From: Streptomyces sp. C10-9-1
GTDB taxonomy: Bacteria > Actinomycetota > Actinomycetes > Streptomycetales > Streptomycetaceae
NCBI RefSeq assembly: GCF_024497955.1
Contig: NZ_JANHKP010000010.1
Span: 226,904 to 290,903, forward strand
Length of the DNA stretch: 64,000 nucleotides
Reading direction: 5' to 3'
Positions 17,284-27,328 of the stretch are shown here, piece after piece (positions within the stretch are counted from its first letter, which is position 1; every line of letters starts with the position of its first letter). Made by a program: the position numbers and the translations under genes. The notes under the pieces were generated by a model. It searched no databases and had not been told where the DNA came from. It saw only the letters and a program-made list of their open reading frames with translations.

Positions 17284-20200
17284 TCAACTGGGATCGATCA
17301 CCATCCTGCCCGGCATGAGTCTGGTGATGCTCTGGCGAAGGCGTCGGGCGTCCAGTGAGGCCACGGATGTGGCGGCTTGGAGATTCATTTCGAAGCACGC
17401 CCGGTACGGGTGGAGCGCCACAGCAAGGTCGTGGTGGGACTCGGCGAACTCCGTCAGATCGGCGAGATCCCTGGTGGAGGCGCCGGAGAGCCTGCTGAGG
17501 TCGCCGAGCAGCTCAAGCAGTTCGCCAAGACGGCCGGCCGCGGCAGCGCCGGCCAGCCCCACGGTCAGATCCTGGGGCGAGCGCGGCGGGTGGCTGAGGA
17601 GGCGTTCCACCGCCAGAGTCTGGTGGCGTTTCCGCCACGGAGTGGGGGGCAGCCAACTCAGCGCGCGGGCGACCGCCGGGGCGTCTGCGACCAGGGGCTC
17701 CCGTGCCGAAGGCCCGGCGAGGTTCCGGAGCCTGAAACCAGCCGTCGAGAGGGCCTGGCAGGCATGGCCCACCTCCAGCCACATCGCCCGGTCATCGAGA
17801 ACGATCTCACGGGACAGGACGGAGACGACCCGGTCGTTGACGGCGGAGGCAACGGCATCGACGTGCTGAGGCTGCAGCCGTGCCGCGACTCTCAGCAGCA
17901 GCACTCCCACGGGAAGATGGACGTGCTCCACCACCCTCGACCAGCCGACCTCCTTGAGCGAATCGAACACCATCGGTGCCCCGGCATTGTCGTCGAGACT
18001 GGTCAGAAGGGCGGCGAGACCGACGGCTGGCTCCAGATCGGCCAGCACCCCCAGCCGCAGCCGTCGTTCCAGCTTGGCGTGGTCGATCTTCGGGACCAGC
18101 TCGAGTGCCCAGCGTCGTTCCCACAGCGCCATGGTGCGCAGGATGTCCCGGACGACTCGCGGACTGGAGACGGTGGTGATGATGAGCTTCTTCAGCTCGT
18201 AGGTCATCGTGGTCCAGTCCGCGTTGAGCGCCTGTCTGGGGCCGACCCCGATCTGAGCGAGGTGCAGGGCCGCCATGTACTGCTCAGAGGGGTTCTGCAG
18301 CAGCTGCAGCTCCTCTGTGAAGATCTTCATGAGTACTGCGTCGCTCGTGAGCCCCTGGTAGACGGGTTTCCCCAGCCCTGCGATGTCCTCAAGGGCCGCG
18401 AGCAGCCCGGCTGCCCCCACCGGGTTGGCGTACATCTCGGATCGGGTGCGCCAGACCAGGCGGGACTCCTCCTCCGAACGAATGGTCTTCATCGTGTCCC
18501 TGCCGTAACTGGTGACCAGACGGCCGACGAACCCCCGGTCCATCCGGTCCAGCACCCGGAGGAGCTGGGTGAACTCGCCGCCGCTCCTGACCGAGTCGAG
18601 ACGGTCCCTCCACACGTTCGGGCGTCCGATGACCTTGCTCGTCTTCTGCAGCAGATTGGCCCCGGAGATCCCTCCTGTGTGCCGCAGAGTGCCAGCAATC
18701 TCCCGGCAGGCCTCAGCCACCGGAATGGTCGGGGCGTTGGCCAGACGCTGCGCCAGTTCGCGAATGTCGAACGTCTGGGCGTACCTGCGGAGGGCGTGGG
18801 GGTACAGGGCGCGGGCCAGCCGGTGAAACTCCGCTTGGGCCTCGGGCGGTGCCCAGATACTCATCCCGGCAAGCAGATCGTCGACGCTGACCCTCTTGCG
18901 CAAGCGCTCCAGGAAGCCGGCTCCGAGTTCGAGGTCGGAACCGAGCCGTAGGGCGAGCCGTGGTCCCCAGATCCTGCGGGATGTGGTGAGTGCCTGCGTG
19001 ACAATGTCGACCATCAGATCCAGGAACGACCGGCGGTGGGAGACCTGCGCCTCCCACAGCCCCTTGACCACGTAGTACTTCACCGAGGGACGAGGGTCGG
19101 TCTGCAGCCAGTGGACCACGGTCTGCTCGCCGAACGCGTCGCCGAGCCTCTGCGCGAACGTCTTGCCGTGCTGGTGGAAGGGTTCCTCCACCGCGTACGT
19201 CACGGACAGCAGCATCCCGGCCGCCCTGGGGTCGGCTCTGACCGCCTCGGCCAGCTTCCTTACGAAGTCATTGTCAGGCACGGGTTCAGGAGCCCACAGC
19301 ACAGGTCCCTGGACTGGTACGGACAGCAACAGGCAGGCGCACCAGGCATGCAGACCCTGGACCACACGGAGGAGTTCGACGACCTCCATCGGCGAGGCGC
19401 GGCGCAGCAGAGCACGGAGTGCGTCCAGATAGCGGCCCCGGTCCCAACGGGTGTCCACGGCCCGCTTGAAGATCTCGTTGCGGTGCATGCCCGAGGTCCG
19501 CCGCACCTCGTGCAGTGCCGTGATGACATCGCGAGGGCTGCTGTGCTCCAGGGCGGGCGAGAGAAGGTGCTGGTACTCGTCGATCATCACCGCCCACTCA
19601 GTCCGCTCCACCTGACGGCGCAGCATCATCCCGGCGAGAATCACGGCGAATCCGTCCTCCGCCTTGGCCTGGTACTCGATCAGCATCTCGGGACCAGGTT
19701 CCTGGTCGACCGGGTGGTATCCGGCGGCATCCTCGTAGTGGACGTCGGCGTCTTCCGCAACACGCCGCCAGAGCCGCCGTTGGAGCCTCAGGGCCCGCAG
19801 CACCAGGAAGTAGTCGGCGGCCCGTGTCGGACTCAGGTCGGTGACGACCTCCGCGACCCGTTTGACGATGATCTCGTTCAGTTCGGCACTCTGGAACCAC
19901 TCGATCAGGCTCAGCAGGTGCAAGCGTTCCTGAGGGGTGCCCTCACCACTGCTGACAGCAGCGTTGACCTGGACCTGCAGCCACGCCGCGACCTCGTTGA
20001 AGTCGAGCGCCCCGGTGGCCATGGCGTGCCGGATCCCCCGAATGACATTCTTCAGGTCGTGCAGCCGCAGGGGGGACGGATCCTCCGTGAGTCGATTGGT
20101 GAACTGCCGGACGAAATCTCCGGTCGTTGTCTCGTCGAGCGAACTCCCGAGCGCCGTCAGACAACGGGCCAGCTCGGCCGCCTGCGCTCCCTGGAGCCAG

Positions 20201-22428
20201 TCGTCCAACGCGCCGGCGCGGGTGCGGTCGACAAGTTCGGCCGCCACCCAGGCACGGTAGAGCCGGGCACCGAGCAGCCATGCCAGGGCCTCCCGGGGTG
20301 CCCATCGCATCGCCTCCTCCACGCCGGGCAGCACCAGATCGACGGCCTTCGCATGAACCCGTCCTTCGCTCGCGAGGGGAACAAGATCCGGGGCGTCGGG
20401 GTCCTCCTCGATCTGCATCGCACGCCGCAGGATCCGCTCGCTGTCCTCGACGCTCGCAAGCCTCGCCAGTTCCTGCCCGGGCAGGGATTCGATACCGAGG
20501 GCCTCCCTGTCGGCGTCGGTGAGGTCGGTGAGACTCGACTCGTGAACACCCATATGGATCAACGAGGTCGCCGCGGTCCGGGCGACCGCCTCCTGCTGCC
20601 GCATGCCAAGTCCGTCGAAGCAGGCAAGAAGAGGGTCGTCGCCTCCGGCGGTGCTCATCCTCCTGATGAGAACGCCGACGTCTCGGGTTCCGTCCTCCCG
20701 CTCGACCTCCGCCAGCCCTGCCCGGCGGTCGAGGGAGCCGGGGCGAGCGCTGGTAGCCCGCTCGACGAACTGCTTCAGGCGCGGCTTGCCGACAAGGGCG
20801 GGGACGATGTCGAGGCTCTCCGTCTTCCACTCGGTGGCGGCGGAGAGGTCATACTCCAGAACAGCGAGCACGCTCGCACCGACGGATTCCGACACCATCG
20901 GCAGCAGTGCGCCGACCGCGTTGTTGCCGCTCTGGAGTGGTAGGAGGCCGTCCAGGATCAAGAGCAAGGGCCTGCTCCTGTCGTGCTTCGCCAGAGCGGT
21001 CGCGTGGCCGCACGCCTCGATCAGCGGGTCTCGGTCGGGCAGTTCGCCGTGGCGGGACAGGATCGTCTGCACCTGCCAGCCTCGGCGCCGCAACCCTTCG
21101 GCCAGCTGCCGGGCGATGGTGGTCTTTCCGCTGCGCGCAGTACCGCCGACGACGGCCAGGCGCCTGCGCTTCGCGACCCGCTTTCGGGCGATGGCCTGCT
21201 TTCCGGGGGCGTTCCTCGCATTGCCGGGCACACCCGTCGGCCCGGATGCCTTCGGCTGCTCGTCGAAGAACGCCAGGAGCTTGCCGGCCTCGTCCATCGG
21301 TGTGTCGCCGGGCCGCGGCGCCATCGGGTCGGGCACCCAGCCCAGCCGGGCCAGTTCCTCGATGTGGCGGGCGCGTTTCCAGTCGGCCCAGCCCTCGCCC
21401 CAGACGGCCGTGGCGGCGGCATCAAGCGTCGGCTCGGCGGGCACGTCGGCGGGGGGCGTCCGCCTGCCCCCCGGACCGGCCACAACCCAGCCGTCCGTGG
21501 TCGGGGCGAGAACCGTGGTAACGCCCACCTGCCCGAGCGCCTCCACCCGTCCGGACAGGTCCGCCGCCGACATCGGCGCAAGGTTCCGGTCCGCCGTCCA
21601 CGCCCCGAAAGCGAGGACGGTCGGACAGGGCAATCCGGTGGCCTCCGCGAGGATGCCAAGTGCGTAGCCGAGTCCGATCGCTGGATCCTCACCCACCAGC
21701 GACACGGGCCACGATCCGACCGGTAGTGGGGGTCTGCCGACGGGGCCGACGGCTCCGAACCTCCCGAGCAACTCCGCCACGGCCTCCCACGCCGCAGCCA
21801 GGTGGGGTCCGGCCCACTCCATCGGGCGGAGCCATTCAAGCGAACCGTCCGCGAGTGGGGCCTCCTGCACCGGTCGCGCCGCGGCGGTCGCCAGGGTGAC
21901 TGCAAGGCGCCCTCCGAGCACATCGAACACCGCCGCGTGCGCCGGACCTGTACTGGGACCCGCTCCGTTTCCCCTGTCCTCGGTTTCGCACCCGTCCTCC
22001 GGAGAGGGGGCCTGAGGGCACTCCGCCCAGAACTGCGCCAGGTACTCAACGACTTCGCCGCCCAGCTCGTCGAGAACGCTGCGCATAGGGGCGGACCGCC
22101 CCGCGGAGCCGTCCGGCTCCGGCGGCTCCACCTCGGCGTCCCCGGCTTCGCCGTCGAAGTATGCCTCCGCGACGAGGGCGAGGCCGCTGTTCTCGGCCAC
22201 TACAAGCCAGTGGGGCAGAGAGGCGGCGATGTCGGCCGTGTCCGGCCCATTCGCCAGTCCGTCGAGCCAACCGCCGTTGACGTCGAACTCCCTCAGTGAG
22301 GAGACGAGTTCCTCACCCTCGATCTCCTCCGCGGCGGCGAGGTTCAGCAGCAGGAGCAGTCCGGCCAGCCGGTCGCGGAGGAACTCGCCGCCCGGTGTGT
22401 GCGGCGAGGAGTGCGGCACTGCAGTCAT
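17284..22428 (-). CDS. Giant P-loop NTPase of a putative conflict system
   Basis: A 1714-residue protein, third gene of the island operon, 31 bases after the caspase gene. The N-terminal region (1-240) is helical and acidic. Residues about 245-320 resemble the Lon (S16) protease fold (GYALGILAEATGLPCPTVLA, then GVTTVLAPTTDGWVV) but the GPSAG serine and the catalytic lysine positions are not conserved, so it is probably inactive. A P-loop follows: GGTARSGKTT (Lys435) and Walker B LLLILDGLL (Asp493). The remaining 1200 residues are helical, repeat-like, without a recognisable enzyme domain, and may be a sensor or scaffold. Its GC content is lower than its neighbours'. No family assignment beyond STAND-like is offered. 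Confidence 0.8.
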   Translation of the reverse strand: MTAVPHSSPHTPGGEFLRDRLAGLLLLLNLAAAEEIEGEELVSSLREFDVNGGWLDGLANGPDTADIAASLPHWLVVAENSGLALVAEAYFDGEAGDAEVEPPEPDGSAGRSAPMRSVLDELGGEVVEYLAQFWAECPQAPSPEDGCETEDRGNGAGPSTGPAHAAVFDVLGGRLAVTLATAAARPVQEAPLADGSLEWLRPMEWAGPHLAAAWEAVAELLGRFGAVGPVGRPPLPVGSWPVSLVGEDPAIGLGYALGILAEATGLPCPTVLAFGAWTADRNLAPMSAADLSGRVEALGQVGVTTVLAPTTDGWVVAGPGGRRTPPADVPAEPTLDAAATAVWGEGWADWKRARHIEELARLGWVPDPMAPRPGDTPMDEAGKLLAFFDEQPKASGPTGVPGNARNAPGKQAIARKRVAKRRRLAVVGGTARSGKTTIARQLAEGLRRRGWQVQTILSRHGELPDRDPLIEACGHATALAKHDRSRPLLLILDGLLPLQSGNNAVGALLPMVSESVGASVLAVLEYDLSAATEWKTESLDIVPALVGKPRLKQFVERATSARPGSLDRRAGLAEVEREDGTRDVGVLIRRMSTAGGDDPLLACFDGLGMRQQEAVARTAATSLIHMGVHESSLTDLTDADREALGIESLPGQELARLASVEDSERILRRAMQIEEDPDAPDLVPLASEGRVHAKAVDLVLPGVEEAMRWAPREALAWLLGARLYRAWVAAELVDRTRAGALDDWLQGAQAAELARCLTALGSSLDETTTGDFVRQFTNRLTEDPSPLRLHDLKNVIRGIRHAMATGALDFNEVAAWLQVQVNAAVSSGEGTPQERLHLLSLIEWFQSAELNEIIVKRVAEVVTDLSPTRAADYFLVLRALRLQRRLWRRVAEDADVHYEDAAGYHPVDQEPGPEMLIEYQAKAEDGFAVILAGMMLRRQVERTEWAVMIDEYQHLLSPALEHSSPRDVITALHEVRRTSGMHRNEIFKRAVDTRWDRGRYLDALRALLRRASPMEVVELLRVVQGLHAWCACLLLSVPVQGPVLWAPEPVPDNDFVRKLAEAVRADPRAAGMLLSVTYAVEEPFHQHGKTFAQRLGDAFGEQTVVHWLQTDPRPSVKYYVVKGLWEAQVSHRRSFLDLMVDIVTQALTTSRRIWGPRLALRLGSDLELGAGFLERLRKRVSVDDLLAGMSIWAPPEAQAEFHRLARALYPHALRRYAQTFDIRELAQRLANAPTIPVAEACREIAGTLRHTGGISGANLLQKTSKVIGRPNVWRDRLDSVRSGGEFTQLLRVLDRMDRGFVGRLVTSYGRDTMKTIRSEEESRLVWRTRSEMYANPVGAAGLLAALEDIAGLGKPVYQGLTSDAVLMKIFTEELQLLQNPSEQYMAALHLAQIGVGPRQALNADWTTMTYELKKLIITTVSSPRVVRDILRTMALWERRWALELVPKIDHAKLERRLRLGVLADLEPAVGLAALLTSLDDNAGAPMVFDSLKEVGWSRVVEHVHLPVGVLLLRVAARLQPQHVDAVASAVNDRVVSVLSREIVLDDRAMWLEVGHACQALSTAGFRLRNLAGPSAREPLVADAPAVARALSWLPPTPWRKRHQTLAVERLLSHPPRSPQDLTVGLAGAAAAGRLGELLELLGDLSRLSGASTRDLADLTEFAESHHDLAVALHPYRACFEMNLQAATSVASLDARRLRQSITRLMPGRMVIDPS

Positions 22429-22459
22429 GCGGGTTACCTCCTGGTCCCGTTGCCGCGGT

Positions 22460-25400
22460 CTACCTGGGGTCGTGGCCGGTCCGGGCGCTCAGCAGGGCGA
22501 GTGCCCCGGACGTCGCCACGATCAGGCCGTCCGGGCCGTGCGAGCAGATTCCCGCCGGGAGCCCGTCGAGCGGCCAGCGGACACCGAGCCTCTCGGTTGC
22601 GTGGTGGGTGTCCAGCCAGCTGCCGTCCCGGTCGCCGCCAGCGACGACGAACCAGTCGGCCATCAGGTGGACGGCCCGGACAGCATGTCCGAGCGGTGGC
22701 ACGGCGCCTGAGAGACGCGTGGTGCCCCCGACGACCGCGCAGGTGCCTGCGGCATCCACGATCACTGCGGTCTGTCCATCCGCGGAGGCCGCCAGACGCA
22801 CGGGATTCGGGCACAGTGCCACCCTCCTGGGGGTCGCCGCGTCTGCGGGAAACCACTGGTGGACCACTCCGTCGAGAGTGGCGGCCCAAACGACCGGGTC
22901 CTCCCGCCGACCTGCGACAGCCAGAGCGACGACAGGCCTCCGGAATGCCTGGCCCGCCACCGAACCGATGCCGGAGGCGGAAACGGACAGCACCTCGACG
23001 GCTGGGCCGTCTGCCAGGGCGAGCAGCCCGGCCGGGTGCGACGCGGAGGGGCCAGGCATCTCGCCGGATCCCTCCCGCAGCACCTGATCGGCGTGCTCGG
23101 TGTCCGGCGCGGATCGGAACAGTGAGCCGTCCGGGAGGACGACCAGTGCGCATGCGCCGGCGGTGTTCCCGCTGGCCTCTCCGTCCCCGCCCCCCGCGGT
23201 GCCCGAGATCGCGTGCAGGTCCCTGACGGGCCCGAGACCCGACCGCGACGCCACCTGGTCGCCGGTACCGCCGTCCCACCAGATCAACGTTCCGTCGTCG
23301 TGAGCGGTGATGAGCGAGCCCGGTCCTGGCTCCCCGGCCGCCGACACACGGGTGATCGCATGGCGGCCACGGACCCCCGCATTGGCCCACACCACCTCCA
23401 CCGACCCGGGGGGCGCGACGACGGGCCCTGCGGCGCGGGCCAGGTCGGTCAGGCGCCTCCGGGAGGCTGCGAGCGCAAGGGCGAACCGTCTCTGCTGCGG
23501 CGTCCCGCGCCGGGGCACGGCGTTCCATACGGCGGTACGTGCCGCTTGGTCCGCACCGCGCAGGGCTCGAACCGCTCGGGTCATGGTGGTGCGGGGCAGG
23601 GCGAGCAGGAACTCCGGATCGTCGAGGAGTTGCTGCGTACCGGTGGTCGGATCGGTCGCGGCGGCGGCGAGGACGGCGAGCAGGTGCTCGGGGATGCTCT
23701 CCCAGCCCCGTTCGCCCACACGAAGCTCGTCACGCAGGTGGCGCAGCACGGTACGACGGGGGGACTGCCCTCCTGATGGCAGCGGGTGACGCGGCCGCCA
23801 TGCACTGTGGACCTGCTCCGCGTCCTCCGGTTCCGGGTGCGTTCCGGGTGCGTCCCGACGGACGAGGAGGGTCCGGAGGGCGGGCAGGCGGGCCGCCAGT
23901 TCCTGTGGCGACAGCGCCACCGGCTCCGCGCCGTCGGCGAGCCGTGAGGCGACTCGGGCCCAGGTCGGCACGTCGAGGAAGATATCGTCGCCGAAGGAGC
24001 ACAGCGCGCTCAAGGTGTCCGCCACGGCTTCAGCGGACTCCGGGAGGACCTCCGTCAACGTGCGGCGGAGCAGGGCGTCGAGCCGGTCGACGGCAGCCTC
24101 GCGGGCACCTTCCAGGGAGGCACCTGCCCGGTCCAGGACGTCCGCCGCGGCGACCGCCGCCGCGAAACAGCCGCCGCAGGTCTGCCGCAAGGCGGCGACG
24201 CCACCGTCGGAGAGGTTTCCGCCGTAGGCGAGCCGGGTCCGCAGATAGGCTTCCACGGCCGACGCCCCCTGGTGTACCGGGTCGTCCAGGTCGAGGATCA
24301 GGTGGGCGGGCCGTCCCGGCAGCTGGCGAGCGGCGGCCACCACCGCCCGAAAGGCAGGCAACGCAGCAAGTGGCGCAACCAGCTCGGAAAGAACGGCGTC
24401 CGGCCCCCGGGCCTCGTCCAGGTGGTCGACGACCAGGCCGCGGACACCCTGGGGGCTGTGCCACCTGAGCTCGGCCAGCAGACCTGGAACGTCGGTGGCA
24501 GTGAGTCCGAGCGATCTGGCGATGTCGGCAGCCAGCCGGTCCGCCGTACGGCCGCGGGCGTCGACTGCTGTCAGGCTCAGGTCGCCGACCGGCAGGATCC
24601 CGTGCCTTGCCACCATGGGCAGCGACGCACGTAGTTCGGTGGTCGCGGTGCTGACCAAGCGACCCAGGACGGCGGTCTTGCCACTGCCGTGCGAGCCGGT
24701 GAGCCACAGGGGAGGGGCTGTCCCTGCCCCCGTCAGGTGGTCGAGGACAGTGCGCAGGGCAGCTTCACGACCGGTGAAATACCAGCCGGGTGACGCATCG
24801 TTGACCACTCCGCGGGAGGCCCGGCCCCAGCCGGGAGGCAACCACGTCGGGGGCTCGGACGGCATGTACCGCGGGTTGGGCAGTGCCCGGCAGCGCGGAT
24901 CACCGTGACCGGCCACGATGCGGGCCTTCTGTTCGGTGCGGCTCAGGGCTCCCTGCACGGATTCCATCACCTGGGTCAGGTCAAGGTGCGGTCGCTCGGT
25001 GCTGGGGGTGGCGACGGCCTCCAGCGCGGTCGTGAAGGCCGTGGAGAAGACCGTCTCCAGGGCCGTCTCGGAGCGTCGGGCCGCCGCCACGACCCACAGG
25101 TCCAACTGGTCGTCGACGGCGTGGTGGCTTCCCTCCGAGATTCTGTCCAGCAGGGCCTGCTCACCACCGGGGGTGGCGCCGCACGCGTCAAGGATCAGCA
25201 GGACCTGGGCCAGGTCGCGCCGCCGCTGCAGCGGCTGGACGAGAGCGGCCGGGTACGTCATGGTATGACGGTCGATGTCCCATACATCGGCGGGCACCTC
25301 GCAGTCCGTCGGAGCCAGCCCCCAGGTGTTCCCCAACTGGAGGCCGTGGCCTGTGGCGTAGATGACCAGGGTCGCCGTTCGCGGGCCCGTGTACGAGGCG

Positions 25401-25624
25401 GCGCCCCGACTCCAGGCGTCCAAGGCGTTGCGGAGGTCGCTGTGGGACAGCGCGTCCCCGTCTCCCTCCGCGCTGGGAAACAACTCGGTCAGCCCCAGTG
25501 CGCCGAGGCTCGCGCGGACGGCCCGGACTTCTTCCGGCACCTTCTCCAGGTTCGCGAGCGACCCGCCATAGGTGGGGCGCCCTGAAACGCAGAAGTAAGC
25601 CGCCTTCCCCCCGCGCTCAGTCAA
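22460..25624 (-). CDS. Caspase-like protease fused to STAND NTPase and beta-propeller
   Basis: A 1054-residue protein. The N-terminal caspase-like domain (C14, residues about 5-250) has His93 in YATGHG and Cys148 in LLILDACGA, the metacaspase dyad. A GREA motif (FTGREAALRTVL) leads into a P-loop NTPase (WLTGSHGSGKTAVLG, Lys316) with a helical region to about residue 690. The C-terminus (about 700-1054) has WD-like repeats (GSLITAHDDGTLIWWDGGTG; AVHLMADWFVVAGGDRDG). This is an effector-switch-sensor layout: ligand sensing by the propeller, NTP-driven oligomerisation, caspase activation. Its start overlaps the hydrolase gene by 8 bases. Confidence 0.87.
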   Translation of the reverse strand: MTERGGKAAYFCVSGRPTYGGSLANLEKVPEEVRAVRASLGALGLTELFPSAEGDGDALSHSDLRNALDAWSRGAASYTGPRTATLVIYATGHGLQLGNTWGLAPTDCEVPADVWDIDRHTMTYPAALVQPLQRRRDLAQVLLILDACGATPGGEQALLDRISEGSHHAVDDQLDLWVVAAARRSETALETVFSTAFTTALEAVATPSTERPHLDLTQVMESVQGALSRTEQKARIVAGHGDPRCRALPNPRYMPSEPPTWLPPGWGRASRGVVNDASPGWYFTGREAALRTVLDHLTGAGTAPPLWLTGSHGSGKTAVLGRLVSTATTELRASLPMVARHGILPVGDLSLTAVDARGRTADRLAADIARSLGLTATDVPGLLAELRWHSPQGVRGLVVDHLDEARGPDAVLSELVAPLAALPAFRAVVAAARQLPGRPAHLILDLDDPVHQGASAVEAYLRTRLAYGGNLSDGGVAALRQTCGGCFAAAVAAADVLDRAGASLEGAREAAVDRLDALLRRTLTEVLPESAEAVADTLSALCSFGDDIFLDVPTWARVASRLADGAEPVALSPQELAARLPALRTLLVRRDAPGTHPEPEDAEQVHSAWRPRHPLPSGGQSPRRTVLRHLRDELRVGERGWESIPEHLLAVLAAAATDPTTGTQQLLDDPEFLLALPRTTMTRAVRALRGADQAARTAVWNAVPRRGTPQQRRFALALAASRRRLTDLARAAGPVVAPPGSVEVVWANAGVRGRHAITRVSAAGEPGPGSLITAHDDGTLIWWDGGTGDQVASRSGLGPVRDLHAISGTAGGGDGEASGNTAGACALVVLPDGSLFRSAPDTEHADQVLREGSGEMPGPSASHPAGLLALADGPAVEVLSVSASGIGSVAGQAFRRPVVALAVAGRREDPVVWAATLDGVVHQWFPADAATPRRVALCPNPVRLAASADGQTAVIVDAAGTCAVVGGTTRLSGAVPPLGHAVRAVHLMADWFVVAGGDRDGSWLDTHHATERLGVRWPLDGLPAGICSHGPDGLIVATSGALALLSARTGHDPR

Positions 25625-26444
25625 GTGCCACCTTCACCGACCGTGCCGTGCGGACGTTCTTCAGGTACGCGGTGACGTCGTGGGCGGTACCACGGGAGTT
25701 GGACGCGGGAAGATCCTGAATCCTGCCCGCGAACAGGCCGTGCAGTTCCTTGACGGAGGCGACGACGTCCTCCTTCGCGGCGACGTTGACCCAGGTATCG
25801 ATGCCGACGGGCCAAGGAGCCTGGCTGACATCGGCGAACGGATGCAGTTCACGCAGCACCGGATACAGCCCCAGCGGGGACCCGAGCGTGACCAGGGTCG
25901 TCGCAGAGGTCGCCGCATGGGACCTCAGCCAGTCGTAGGCGACCACGCTTCCCAGCGAGTGGGCTATCACCAGACGAGGCCGGGCCTCCATCGCGGCGCT
26001 GAACTCACCCTGGACCGCGCTCCTGAAGTCCTCGTCGCGTAAGTAGCGGGCCACTTGCTTGACGAAACCGATGATCCCTGCGGCCGTGCCGCCGAAGAAC
26101 CTGCGCGACTGAAGAACGCGAATCGCCCCCTGCACGCTCTGCGGGGCGTATCCCGCTTTCCCCCGTGTCTCGCGTGACGGGTCCTCGATCTCTGCGGCCA
26201 GTGCGACAAGGAGGTCCTCCTCAACCCCCGCCCGGACATCGCCGATCACGTACTGCCAGGTGGCGCCGGCCTTCCCGTCGTTGTACAGGTGCCCGTAGAA
26301 CGCGCACTCCATGGTGATGTCCTCGACCCCCGTGAACCTGACGTTCCGCAGGCCCTCACGCAGAGCAGTCAACCAGGCAGTGTGCATCTCGTCACGACTC
26401 GATCTGTGGGCGAAGATCCCATGCACTGCGACAATGTCTGCCAT
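25617..26444 (-). CDS. Alpha/beta hydrolase, first gene of the caspase operon
   Basis: A 275-residue cytoplasmic hydrolase. It begins ADIVAVHGIFAH (oxyanion-hole region) and has the nucleophile elbow AHSLGSVVAYDW with Ser163. A C-terminal His in GTAHDV can complete the triad. The start is the ATG at 26444; the open frame upstream does not resemble protein. It overlaps the caspase-NTPase gene by 8 bases, so the two should be co-expressed. Lipase/esterase-type hydrolases are reported next to caspases in predicted bacterial conflict operons; whether this one is an effector or a regulator is unknown. Confidence 0.85.
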   Translation of the reverse strand: MADIVAVHGIFAHRSSRDEMHTAWLTALREGLRNVRFTGVEDITMECAFYGHLYNDGKAGATWQYVIGDVRAGVEEDLLVALAAEIEDPSRETRGKAGYAPQSVQGAIRVLQSRRFFGGTAAGIIGFVKQVARYLRDEDFRSAVQGEFSAAMEARPRLVIAHSLGSVVAYDWLRSHAATSATTLVTLGSPLGLYPVLRELHPFADVSQAPWPVGIDTWVNVAAKEDVVASVKELHGLFAGRIQDLPASNSRGTAHDVTAYLKNVRTARSVKVALD

Positions 26445-27328
26445 ACATCTCCCCGTTCCGTCCCCGTGCCTCGATGCCGCCCTTGAGCACACGGCACCAT
26501 GCACGTCGTCGCCCACAGCAGCAGCGTCCGCGTCGCCCGTTAAGCAAATGAACACGCGGCCCGACACAGCACCAGGAGCCACCAGCCGCCTTCACACGGC
26601 GCCGTGAATGATCGAGGCCCCCCACGATTATGACCGTAAAACGACGTCACTACCGCCTCATTGCTCAATGAAGTACTCAATAGGAGCGAACTCGCGGACC
26701 GGAAAGCCGTAGTCAGGCAGCGCGTCGTGGGCGGCCAGAGCGTGAGGGCGCCGACCGGATGCATGGGACGCCGTGCCAAGTACCGGCCCGCCCACAGTCA
26801 GGGGTTGACGACGGCGAGCCCCTGCGCTGCAGGGCAGGTCCCGGGTCACCAGCGCCCCGGTTTCCGGTGCGGCGGCGAGACCGAACGCAGAGCCTCGACG
26901 CAGGCGTCTGCGGTCGCATTCGACCTCAATGAAGCGGAGGACATCCCAGCGCGCGCATCGGGGCCCGGGTCCCCGCCTGCCACAGACTGAAGAAGCTCTC
27001 GGCGGCGATATCTCAACATGACCCGATTCGCATCGCGCTCCGCCTCAGAGTCAACTCCTTCATCACGCGACAGTCTGCACGCGAGGTACATCCCCCGCCG
27101 TGGCCCGCGGGCGGTGGTTGACGGCAAGGCGTCGGCAACGAGGTAAGCCCGGTATCGGCCTGGCCGGCGCGCATCCGATCACCGCCCGGGTAGCCCGATT
27201 CGACGACCCCCACGACAGACCACGCCAGCCGACTGGGGCGGCCGGGCGGGCGCATTCGGGTACTCACTTCGCGCCGTGCCCGGCGGCGCCTTCTCGCCCT
27301 GCCGCCGGGTCGGCCACGGCCAGTGCGG
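26445..27328. other. Long intergenic region at the right edge of the low-GC island
   Basis: No complete gene is convincing. The stretch 26450-26720 is less GC-rich than its surroundings and should hold the promoter of the hydrolase-caspase-NTPase operon. On the minus strand at 26658-26849 a 63-codon frame ends in a protein-like segment (HALAAHDALPDYGFPVREF, then APIEYFIEQ), possibly the tail of a lost gene. No tRNA or clear attachment-site repeat was found. Confidence 0.45.

Noticed and set aside
16961..17869. Continuation of the third RiPP gene deep into the NTPase gene on the opposite strand
   Set aside because: After about 17150 the frame only reads antisense to the NTPase C-terminus and is Ser/Arg-rich. 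The real gene must end earlier.
16900..27300. tRNA-associated integrative element with attachment repeats
   Set aside because: No tRNA gene or integrase and no clear flanking direct repeats were found by eye.
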